From NCBI RefSeq assembly GCF_002910915.1, contig NZ_NEUF01000160.1, forward strand, positions 189,771-253,770: a DNA stretch of 64,000 nucleotides, read 5' to 3'. Made by a program: the position numbers and the translations under genes. The notes under the pieces are model-generated. The model was given only the letters and a program-made list of their open reading frames with translations, was not told the origin of the DNA and searched no databases. Shown in pieces: positions 34,342-41,693 of the stretch. Source of the DNA: Streptomyces sp. SM10. Its GTDB lineage: Bacteria > Actinomycetota > Actinomycetes > Streptomycetales > Streptomycetaceae. Numbering within the stretch: the stretch's first letter is position 1; each line of letters opens with the position of its first letter.

Positions 34342-35685
34342 TCAGGCGCCCTTGCCAGCAGGCTCCAGAATGGCCACGCACTCAACGTGCGCAGTCATCG
34401 GGAAGAGGTCGAACGCCCGCAGCGTCCGCACCTTGTACCCGCCCTCCGCGAAGTACGCGATGTCCCGGGCCAGCGCCGCCGGGTCGCAGGCGACGTACGC
34501 GATGCGGCGGGCGCCCAGCGCGACGAGCTGCTTGACCGTGGCCTTGCCCGCGCCCGCGCGGGGCGGGTCCAGGACGATCAGGTCGCACTCGGTGATGCCC
34601 GTGCGCGGGAGGACCTGGTCGACCTTGCCGTGTTCGATGCGGACCCGTTCCAGGTCCTTGAGGTTGTGCCGGGCGTCCTCGACCGCGCGCTTGCCGGACT
34701 CGATGCCCAGCACCGCGCCCTTCTCGCCGATCCGCTGGCCGATGGCGCCGGCGAACAGACCGACGCCGCAGTAGAGGTCGAGCGCGGTGTCGTTCTTGCG
34801 GGGCAGCAGGCCCTGCATGACGGCACGGACCAGCGTGTCCGCCGCCTGCGGGTGGACCTGCCAGAAGCCGCCCGAGCCGACGCGGTACGTCCGGTCGTCG
34901 GCGCGCTCGCGGACGAAGGCGCGGCCGTGGACGCGGTGGACGCCGCCGTCCTTCTCCTCGACGCGGAGCACCGAGACCGGCTTGTCCAGCTCGACCAGCG
35001 GGAGCCGGCCACCCTCACGGGGCGTGAGGATGACCTGGCGGTCGTGGGAGCCGGTGGCGGAGATCGCCTCCACCGTGGCCATCTGCGGCCAGTCCTGCTT
35101 CTCGACGCCGAGCTCCGAGACGCCCGGGGCGGCGATCATGCAGTGGTCGATCGGCTGGACCTCGTGCGAGCGGTGCTTGCGCAGTCCGACCAGGCCGTCC
35201 GCGTCGATGGCGTACTGGACCCGGGTGCGCCAGGCGGGCACCTGGCCCGGCGGCAGCTTGTCGCCCTCGGCGGGCATGACCGTGCCGTCCCAGCCGGCCT
35301 CCTCGGGCGTGAGGCCCGCGAGGCGCTGGAGCTGCTCGGCGATCACTTCGCCCTTGAGACGGCGCTGGGCGCCCGGCTTGGCGTGCTGCCAGTCACAGCC
35401 GCCGCACTTGCCGGGGCCGGCGTACGGGCAGGGCGCCTCGACCCGGTCCTTGGACGCGTCGATGACGGTGATCGCGTCGGCCCGCAGGAAGCGCGAGTCG
35501 CTCTCCCCCTCGGTGACCCGGGCCACGACCTTCTCGCCGGGGAGGGTGTGGCGCACGAAGAGCACCTGTCCCTCGTCCGTACGGGCGATGCAGTGGCCCC
35601 CGTGGGCGACGGGGCCGACCTCGACCTCGTACTCCCGACCGATCAGAGACTCCCCGGCCTGCGACGACGTGGATTCGTTCTGCAT
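34342..35685 (-). CDS. TrmA/RlmC/RlmD-type class I SAM-dependent RNA methyltransferase
   Basis: This 447-residue enzyme makes 5-methyluridine in rRNA or tRNA. An N-terminal TRAM domain (residues about 15-75) precedes the cysteine cluster CPYAGPGKCGGCDW for a 4Fe-4S centre. The C-terminal Rossmann methyltransferase has DLYCGVGLFAGAIG (SAM binding), LDPPRAGAG, and VACDPAALARD, which contains the nucleophilic Cys. The ATG at 35685 begins MQNESTSSQAG. It lies 136 bp downstream of the KimA-like permease gene on the same strand, possibly co-transcribed. Which uridine it modifies is unknown. Confidence 0.93.
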   Translation of the reverse strand: MQNESTSSQAGESLIGREYEVEVGPVAHGGHCIARTDEGQVLFVRHTLPGEKVVARVTEGESDSRFLRADAITVIDASKDRVEAPCPYAGPGKCGGCDWQHAKPGAQRRLKGEVIAEQLQRLAGLTPEEAGWDGTVMPAEGDKLPPGQVPAWRTRVQYAIDADGLVGLRKHRSHEVQPIDHCMIAAPGVSELGVEKQDWPQMATVEAISATGSHDRQVILTPREGGRLPLVELDKPVSVLRVEEKDGGVHRVHGRAFVRERADDRTYRVGSGGFWQVHPQAADTLVRAVMQGLLPRKNDTALDLYCGVGLFAGAIGQRIGEKGAVLGIESGKRAVEDARHNLKDLERVRIEHGKVDQVLPRTGITECDLIVLDPPRAGAGKATVKQLVALGARRIAYVACDPAALARDIAYFAEGGYKVRTLRAFDLFPMTAHVECVAILEPAGKGA

Positions 35686-35821
35686 GAGGGGGTGGCTCCA
35701 GAGATCAGGAAACGAGGAAGCAGCCGGACGGTGGCCGGATGGCGGCCCGGCGGCGGCCGGACAACAGCCCACCAGTCTACGTGGGCGGAAGCCGGCCGCT
35801 CACCACGGGCGCAGCGCGGAG

Positions 35822-37885
35822 TCAGCGCTTGTTGCCGGTCCGGTGGCCGGCATCCTTGTGGTGGCGCCGTTCCACCGGACCGCGGCGGACCGATCCCGGG
35901 GCGGTCCAGTCCGCGCGCCTCCTGGCGCGCACCTTCGCGGCCTCGGAGGACTCCAGCTGGTAGGGCACCGAGGTCACCATCACGCCCGGGGTGAAGAGAA
36001 GCCTGCCCTTGAGCCGCAGCGCGCTCTGGTTGTGCAGCAGGTGCTCGTACCAGTGGCCGACCACGTACTCGGGGATGTAGACGCTGATCACGTCGCGCGG
36101 GCGGTCCTTGCGCAGGCCCTTGACGTACTCGATGACCGGCCGGGTGACCTCACGGTAGGGCGAGTCGAGGATCTTCAGCGGGATGTCGATGCCCCGCCGC
36201 TCCCAGTCGTCCCGGAGCGCCTTGGTCTCCTCCGGGTCGACTCTGATGGACAGCGCCTCAAGCTGGTCGGAGCGCACCAGCTTGGCGTACGCGAGGGCGC
36301 GCAGCGTGGGCCGGTGCAGCTTGGAGACCAGGACGATCGAGTGGACCCGCGAGGGGCGGACGGAGTCGTCGGAGGGGGTGTCGGCCGCGGCGATCTCCTC
36401 CGCGACCCGGTCGTAGTGCTTGCGGATCGCGGTCATCGTGCCGAAGAAGATCACCATGCCGAGCAGCGCGACCCAGGCGCCGTGGGTGAATTTGGTGGCG
36501 AGGACCACGACGAGCACCAGGCCGGTGAAGAACGCGCCGAAGGTGTTGATCGCCCGTGAGCGGACCATGTGCCGCCGTGCCACCGGGTCCTTCTCGGTGC
36601 GCAGATGACGGTTCCAGTGCCGCACCATGCCGGTCTGGCTGAGCGTGAAGGAGACGAAGACGCCGACGATGTAGAGCTGGATGAGCCGGGTCGAGTCGGC
36701 CCCGTAGATCCAGACGAGCAGGATGGCGGCCCCGGCCAGCAGCACGATGCCGTTGGAGAAGGCCAGGCGGTCGCCGCGGGTGTGCAGCTGACGCGGCAGG
36801 TAGCGGTCCTGGGCGAGGATCGATCCGAGCAGCGGGAAGCCGTTGTAAGCGGTGTTGGCGGCGAGGAAGAGCACGAGCGCGGTGGCCGCGGCCAGGAAGA
36901 CGAAGAGGAACGTGCCCTCGCCGAAGACCGCCGCGGCGACCTGCGAGATCACCGGGTCCTGGACGAAGCCCGCGCCGACCGCCGCACCGTTGTGGATGAG
37001 GTCCTTCGCCGGGTTCTCGGCCATCTTCACGTCGGTGGCCATGGCGAGGCCGATGATGCCGCAGAACATGGTGACGGCCAGCAGGCCCATGGCCGCGAGC
37101 GTGGTCGCGGCGTTCTTGCTCTTCGGCTTCCGGAACGCGGGGACGCCGTTGCTGATGGCCTCGACGCCGGTGAGTGCCGCACAGCCGGAGGAGAAGGCGC
37201 GCAGCAGCAGGAAGACGAGGGCGAAGCCGGCGAGCCCCTGGTGCTCGGGCTTGATCTCGTAGTCCGAGGTGGGCGCGTGCATGGTGTCGCCGAGGGCGAG
37301 TCCGCGGAAGGCACCCCAGAGGATCATCACGAAGACGCCGACGACGAAGAGGTACGTCGGGATCGCGAAGAGCTTGCCGGACTCCTTGACGCCGCGCAGG
37401 TTCATCAGCGTCAGCAGCACGATGGCGCCGATGGCGCAGGGAGTCTTGTGCTCGACGACGAACGGAATGGCGGAGCCGAGGTTCTCCACTCCGGAGGCGA
37501 TCGACACGGCGACGGTCAGGACGTAGTCGACGAGGAGCGCGCTGGCGACGGTCAGCCCGGCCTTGGGGCCCAGGTTCGTGGTGGCGACCTCGTAGTCGCC
37601 GCCGCCGCTCGGGTACGCGCGCACGTTCTGCCGGTACGAGGCGACGACGGTGAACATCAGGACCACGACCGCGACCGCGATCCACGGGCTGAAGTGGTAC
37701 GCCGACACGCCCGCGATGGACAGCACGAGGAGGACTTCTCCGGGTGCGTACGCAACGGAGGACAGAGGGTCGGATGCGAAGACGGGGAGCGCGATGCGCT
37801 TGGGGAGGAGCGTTTCCCCCAGCTTGTCGCTGCGCAGCGCCCGGCCGATCAGGATCCGTTTGGGCACGTCGGTCAGTTTGGACAC
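35822..37885 (-). CDS. APC-superfamily permease, KimA (YdaO)-like potassium importer
   Basis: This is a 687-residue protein with about 12 transmembrane helices (residues about 30-480) and a C-terminal cytoplasmic domain of about 200 residues. It shares with Bacillus subtilis KimA the segments FASDPLSSVAYAPGE, YPSGGGDYEVAT, FSSGCAALTGVEAISNGVPA, DRLAFSNGIV and the end LLHNQSALRLKGRLLF. KimA is a K+/H+ symporter regulated by c-di-AMP. The GTG at 37885 begins VSKLTDVPKRILIGRA. It is transcribed divergently from two TrkA-like genes, which supports potassium transport. Generic annotation would be amino-acid permease; I consider K+ more likely. Confidence 0.85.
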   Translation of the reverse strand: MSKLTDVPKRILIGRALRSDKLGETLLPKRIALPVFASDPLSSVAYAPGEVLLVLSIAGVSAYHFSPWIAVAVVVLMFTVVASYRQNVRAYPSGGGDYEVATTNLGPKAGLTVASALLVDYVLTVAVSIASGVENLGSAIPFVVEHKTPCAIGAIVLLTLMNLRGVKESGKLFAIPTYLFVVGVFVMILWGAFRGLALGDTMHAPTSDYEIKPEHQGLAGFALVFLLLRAFSSGCAALTGVEAISNGVPAFRKPKSKNAATTLAAMGLLAVTMFCGIIGLAMATDVKMAENPAKDLIHNGAAVGAGFVQDPVISQVAAAVFGEGTFLFVFLAAATALVLFLAANTAYNGFPLLGSILAQDRYLPRQLHTRGDRLAFSNGIVLLAGAAILLVWIYGADSTRLIQLYIVGVFVSFTLSQTGMVRHWNRHLRTEKDPVARRHMVRSRAINTFGAFFTGLVLVVVLATKFTHGAWVALLGMVIFFGTMTAIRKHYDRVAEEIAAADTPSDDSVRPSRVHSIVLVSKLHRPTLRALAYAKLVRSDQLEALSIRVDPEETKALRDDWERRGIDIPLKILDSPYREVTRPVIEYVKGLRKDRPRDVISVYIPEYVVGHWYEHLLHNQSALRLKGRLLFTPGVMVTSVPYQLESSEAAKVRARRRADWTAPGSVRRGPVERRHHKDAGHRTGNKR

Positions 37886-38254
37886 GGTGAGGATCGTAAG
37901 CGCTGGCGGGACACGCCGCCGAAGCACCACCCCCTCGGTGTTCGGAGAACCTTCTGAATCACCCGCCCTCACCGGAAAAGTCCATGGAATCCTTAACGAA
38001 ATCCTTGCGTTTCGGAGGGGTGGCCTCCGGGGTGGCGGGGGCCGGCCCGGCCCTCGCTCGGGCGGTCGCTTTGCTCATCGGCCCGGGGCGTACGCACACT
38101 CGGATGAGGCGGTGCGGTAGCGGCCGCATAAGCTCTTCCCCGGGCAACGCCGAAGGTGGTTGCCCCGTTGTTTGCCCCGCAGGCTGAGAGAGAAGTGTGA
38201 GCAGGGTGTTTTCGCAGGTCATCCGGACGACCAGGACGGCGAGGTAGGCGCACG
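37886..38254. promoter_or_regulatory. divergent promoter region of kimA-like and trkA-like genes
   Basis: This 369-bp gap holds no gene I can support. It must contain promoters in both directions. I looked for the conserved cores of a c-di-AMP (ydaO) riboswitch and could not find them. The stretch 37978-38012 is comparatively AT-rich. Confidence 0.5.
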
Positions 38255-38923
38255 GTGCACATCGTCATCATGGGCTGCGGGCGTGTCGGAGCCGCTCTCG
38301 CGCAGACCCTGGAGCAGCAGGGGCACACGGTCGCCGTGATCGACCAGGACCCCACGGCGTTCCGCCGTCTCGGTTCCGGGTTCGGCGGCCGGCGGGTCAG
38401 CGGGGTCGGTTTCGACCAGGACACCCTGCGCGAGGCGGGGATCGAGGAGGCGGGAGCCTTCGCGGCCGTCAGCAGCGGAGACAACTCCAACATCATCGCG
38501 GCCCGGGTGGCGCGCGAGATGTTCGGCATCGAGAACGTCGCGGCGCGCATCTACGACCCCCGGCGGGCCGAGGTCTACCAGCGCCTGGGCATCCCCACGG
38601 TCGCCACGGTCCGCTGGACTGCGGACCAGATGCTGCGGCGGCTGCTGCCGTCGGGCGCCGAGCCGCTGTGGCGCGACCCGAGCGGCGGTGTGCAGCTCGC
38701 CGAGGTGCACACGACGCCGTCGTGGATCGGGCACAAGATCAGCACACTGCAGGAGGAGACGGGCGTCCGCGTGGCCTTCCTCACCCGGTTGGGTGAGGCC
38801 ATACTGCCCACGTCGCAGACCGTTCTGCAGGAGGGCGACCTGGTCCACGTGATGATGCGTACGGACGAGATCGCGAAGGTCGAGGAGGCCTTTGCCGAAG
38901 GTCCCGAGGAGGGCGGTCACTGA
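38255..38923 (+). CDS. trkA: TrkA-type potassium regulatory subunit (first of pair)
   Basis: This 222-residue protein has an N-terminal RCK/Rossmann domain with GCGRVG (residues 7-12) and VIDQDPTAF (acidic residue ending beta-2, typical of NAD binding). The C-terminal TrkA_C domain spans about 140-210. Such subunits gate or regulate K+ transport, and TrkA_C domains can bind c-di-AMP. GTG 38255 is the start. The next gene starts within its stop (TGATG), so they are coupled. No Trk/Ktr membrane subunit is adjacent; the divergent KimA-like permease is the likely partner or co-regulated transporter. Confidence 0.9.
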   Translation: MHIVIMGCGRVGAALAQTLEQQGHTVAVIDQDPTAFRRLGSGFGGRRVSGVGFDQDTLREAGIEEAGAFAAVSSGDNSNIIAARVAREMFGIENVAARIYDPRRAEVYQRLGIPTVATVRWTADQMLRRLLPSGAEPLWRDPSGGVQLAEVHTTPSWIGHKISTLQEETGVRVAFLTRLGEAILPTSQTVLQEGDLVHVMMRTDEIAKVEEAFAEGPEEGGH

Positions 38924-39600
38924 TGCGCGTGGCTATTGCCGGGGCCGGCGCGGTGGGCCGTTCCATCGCGGCCGAGCTCCTGGAGAACGGGCACGAAGTG
39001 CTGCTGATCGACAAGGCGCCGACCGCCATCTCGGTGGAGCGGGTCCCGATGGCCGAGTGGCTCCTCGCGGACGCCTGCGAGATCACGTCGCTCGACGAGG
39101 CGGCGCTCCAGCGGTGCAACGTCGTGATCGCCTCGACGGGTGACGACAAGGTCAACCTCGTCGTCTCGCTGCTGGCGAAGACGGAGTACGGCGTCCCGAG
39201 GGTCGTGGCCCGGGTGAACAACCCGAAGAACGAGTGGCTGTTCAACGAGTCCTGGGGCGTCGACGTCGCGGTCTCCACGCCGCGCCTGATGTCCGCCCTG
39301 GTCGAGGAGGCGGTGAGCGTCGGCGATCTGGTCCGGCTGCTGCGCTTCAGCCACGGCGACGCCAACCTGGTCGAGCTCACGCTGCCGCCGGAGTCGGCGC
39401 TGGCCGGGATCCGGGTGAGCGACGTGGACTGGCCGGAGGACACCTCCCTGGTCACGATCATCCGCGGTACGCGTGTGCTGACGCCGAGTCTCGAGGAGAC
39501 CCTGGAAGCCGGTGACGAACTGCTGTTCGTGGCCGCCCAGGCGCGCGAGGAACAGCTGGAGGACCTGCTGTCGGTCCGCCGGGAGCCGGTCGAGGACTGA
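38923..39600 (+). CDS. TrkA-type potassium regulatory subunit (second of pair)
   Basis: This 225-residue protein is paralogous to the previous one. It has GAGAVG (7-12) with LLIDKAPTAI after beta-2, followed by an RCK core (CNVVIASTGDDKVNLVVSLL) and TrkA_C (ALAGIRVSDVDWPEDTSLVT). The ATG at 38923 overlaps the preceding stop by one nucleotide. Two different RCK proteins encoded together suggest a heteromeric ring. A 20-bp terminator hairpin follows 7 nt after the stop. Confidence 0.9.
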   Translation: MRVAIAGAGAVGRSIAAELLENGHEVLLIDKAPTAISVERVPMAEWLLADACEITSLDEAALQRCNVVIASTGDDKVNLVVSLLAKTEYGVPRVVARVNNPKNEWLFNESWGVDVAVSTPRLMSALVEEAVSVGDLVRLLRFSHGDANLVELTLPPESALAGIRVSDVDWPEDTSLVTIIRGTRVLTPSLEETLEAGDELLFVAAQAREEQLEDLLSVRREPVED

Positions 39601-39607
39601 GTCCGTG

Positions 39608-39652
39608 CACGCGTGGGGCCCCGGACCTTTCCGGTCCGGGGCCCCACGCGTG
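39608..39652. terminator. bidirectional 20-bp hairpin terminator
   Basis: A perfect stem pairs 39608-39627 with 39633-39652 around TTTCC. It lies between convergent genes (trkA-like stop at 39600, DUF3159 stop at 39669) and should terminate both. Confidence 0.9.
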
Positions 39653-39668
39653 TGTGCGTCGTCGTGCG

Positions 39669-40439
39669 TCAGATCTCGTGGTTGCGGACCTCCGCGGCCT
39701 GCGCGCTCTGCGCCGCCTTCCGCTCCTTCTCGGCCTGCTCCTCCGCCTCCATCTCGGCGAAGACGTCGATGGGCGGCGGCGCCTTGGCGAGGAAGACCCA
39801 GGTCAGATAGACCGCGAGCAGGAACGGCGGGATCTTGAGCGCGACCAGGACCCAGCCGAGCTGGGCGGTGTCGGCCCACCAGTACAGCGGGAAGAGGATC
39901 GCGCACTTGGCGAGCAGGATCAGGCCCCAGGCGTAGCTGGCCTTGGCGTACGCCTTCTTACGGCCCGGGTTCCTGGTGCGCCAGGAGAGGTTCTCCTTGA
40001 AGACCGGCCCGAGGATCAGCCCGATCAGCGGCACCCCGGCCATCGTGGTGACGAGGTAGGCGAAGGCCAGTCCGAGCGTGTAGATCATGCCCGGCAGGTA
40101 GAAGTCCTTGGCGTTGCCCGTCATCTTCGCGAAGAGCACGCCGAAGGCCACGCCGAAGACGCCGCTGAAGGCGTGCTTGACGGTGTCCTTGCGGATCAGC
40201 CGCACGACGACGAGCAGCAGGGAGACCGCCAGGGCGGCGATCGCCGAGGCCGTCAGGTTCTTGTTGATGGTGAAGATCGTGACGAAGAGCAGCCCGGGCA
40301 GGACTGTCTCCACCATGCCGCGCACGCCGCCGAAGGCCTCGAAGAGCGCGGCTTCCGTGACCGCCTTCGCGTCGGCGTCCTGCTGGTCGGTGCGGTGGGG
40401 CTGGTCCGTATCGGACGTCGGCTTGTCGAGAGACGTCAC
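39669..40439 (-). CDS. DUF3159 family membrane protein
   Basis: This 256-residue actinobacterial membrane protein has about six helices (for example MVETVLPGLLFVTIFTINKN, ALAVSLLLVVVRLI, YLVTTMAGVPLIGLILGP). It shows the family's AFGGVRGMVETVLPGLLFV start and FKENLSWRTRNPGRKKAY loop. The N-terminus is hydrophilic and the C-terminus is a charged helical tail. Function is unknown. It starts 4 nt after the OB-fold gene, and this pair is conserved in streptomycetes as far as I recall. Confidence 0.9.
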   Translation of the reverse strand: MTSLDKPTSDTDQPHRTDQQDADAKAVTEAALFEAFGGVRGMVETVLPGLLFVTIFTINKNLTASAIAALAVSLLLVVVRLIRKDTVKHAFSGVFGVAFGVLFAKMTGNAKDFYLPGMIYTLGLAFAYLVTTMAGVPLIGLILGPVFKENLSWRTRNPGRKKAYAKASYAWGLILLAKCAILFPLYWWADTAQLGWVLVALKIPPFLLAVYLTWVFLAKAPPPIDVFAEMEAEEQAEKERKAAQSAQAAEVRNHEI

Positions 40440-40442
40440 CGG

Positions 40443-40859
40443 CTACTCCTTGCCGAGCGGTCGGAGTTCGTATTTGGGGTTGAACAGCACCCGGCGCCCG
40501 TGGCTCATGGCAACGCGGCCCGACGCGATGAGCTTGCGTCCCGGTTCGATGCCGACGATGGAACGCCGGCCGAGCCAGACCACGTCGAGGGGCGCGGTGC
40601 CGTCGAAGAGCTCCGCCTCCAGGGCGGGCACTCCGGCACGCGGTCGCAGGGTGACGGTCCGCAAGGTACCAGTGACCTTGACGATCTGGCGGTCCGAGCA
40701 CTCGGAGATCCGGGTGCAGCCCGAGGCGTGCGTGTCCTCCTGCAGCTCCTCGGACTCGAGGTCCTCCTGGGAGCTGGACAGCCGGTCGAGCATGCGGCGG
40801 AAGCGGCCGGACGGCCTCTCCGCCCTGCCGGACTTCTCGGATCGGGGAACAGCGCTCAT
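40443..40859 (-). CDS. OB-fold nucleic acid binding domain protein
   Basis: This 138-residue protein has a disordered, charged N-terminus (to about 45) followed by a compact OB fold (IVKVTGTLRTVTLRPRAGVP, then GRRSIVGIEPGRKLIASGRV). It starts MSAVPRSEKSGRAERPSGRF at 40859. It is encoded in an operon with the DUF3159 membrane protein. Exact ligand and role unknown; not enough to call it a RecG or DNA-repair factor. Confidence 0.85.
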   Translation of the reverse strand: MSAVPRSEKSGRAERPSGRFRRMLDRLSSSQEDLESEELQEDTHASGCTRISECSDRQIVKVTGTLRTVTLRPRAGVPALEAELFDGTAPLDVVWLGRRSIVGIEPGRKLIASGRVAMSHGRRVLFNPKYELRPLGKE

Positions 40860-40930
40860 ACCCGAAGGGTACCGGTCCCCTGTGGTAGGGGCGGGCCCGC
40901 ACAGAGATCACCCGGACGGGTGACTCCTGA

Positions 40931-41638
40931 TCACTCCGGGACGGCTCGTCCCCGCTCGAAGCGGTATCCCATCCCGGGCTCGGTCACGAAGTGCCGGGGG
41001 TGCGAGGGGTCCGTCTCCAGCTTGCGGCGCAGCTGCGCCATGTAGACGCGCAGGTAGTTCGTCTCGGTGCCGTACGAGGGACCCCAGACCTCCTGGAGCA
41101 GCTGCTTCTGGCTGACGAGCCGGCCTGCGTTACGGACGAGGACCTCGAGCAGGTGCCACTCGGTGGGGGTCAGCCGCACGTCGCGGCCCTCACGGTGGAC
41201 CTTCTTCGCGGCGAGGTCGACGGTGAAGCCCTCGGTCTCGACGACCACCAGGTCGTCGCCGCCGTCCTGGCCGACCGGTTCCGCCCGGCGCACGGCGGCG
41301 CGCAGCCGCGCCAGCAGCTCGTCCATGCCGAACGGCTTGGTGACGTAGTCGTCGGCCCCGGCGTCGAGCGCCTCGACCTTCTCGTCCGAGGTCTGACGGG
41401 CGGAGAGCACGAGGATCGGCACCCGGGTCCAGCCGCGCAGTCCCCTGATCACCTCGACGCCGTCCATGTCCGGCAGGCCGAGGTCGAGGACGACGACGTC
41501 AGGGTGGCGTGCCGCCGCCAGCTGCAGGGCGGTGGCCCCGTCGGGCGCCGAGTCCACCTCGTACCTGCGCGCCTTCAGGTTGATCACGAGGGCGCGCACG
41601 ATCTGCGGCTCGTCGTCGACCACGAGGACCCGGGTCAT
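40931..41638 (-). CDS. kdpE: KdpE-type response regulator
   Basis: This 235-residue OmpR-class regulator has a receiver domain with DDEPQIVRAL, phosphoacceptor Asp in VVVLDLGLPDMDGVEV (about residue 52) and Lys in YVTKPFG. A winged helix follows (LTPTEWHLLEVLVRNAGRLV, to ETDPSHPRHFVTEPGMGYRF). It pairs with the KdpD kinase gene immediately upstream (56-nt gap). It would normally activate kdpFABC, but no Kdp ATPase gene is present in this window. The ATG at 41638 has GGAAAGGCA about 5-12 nt before it. Confidence 0.92.
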   Translation of the reverse strand: MTRVLVVDDEPQIVRALVINLKARRYEVDSAPDGATALQLAAARHPDVVVLDLGLPDMDGVEVIRGLRGWTRVPILVLSARQTSDEKVEALDAGADDYVTKPFGMDELLARLRAAVRRAEPVGQDGGDDLVVVETEGFTVDLAAKKVHREGRDVRLTPTEWHLLEVLVRNAGRLVSQKQLLQEVWGPSYGTETNYLRVYMAQLRRKLETDPSHPRHFVTEPGMGYRFERGRAVPE

Positions 41639-41693
41639 CGCGGACCTGCCTTTCCGGAATACGTGTACGGGGCGGGGGTGCGCCCCGGGGATC

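Noticed and set aside
37886..38254. Possible c-di-AMP (ydaO) riboswitch in the divergent leader
   Set aside because: The conserved cores were not found by eye. A covariance-model search would be decisive.
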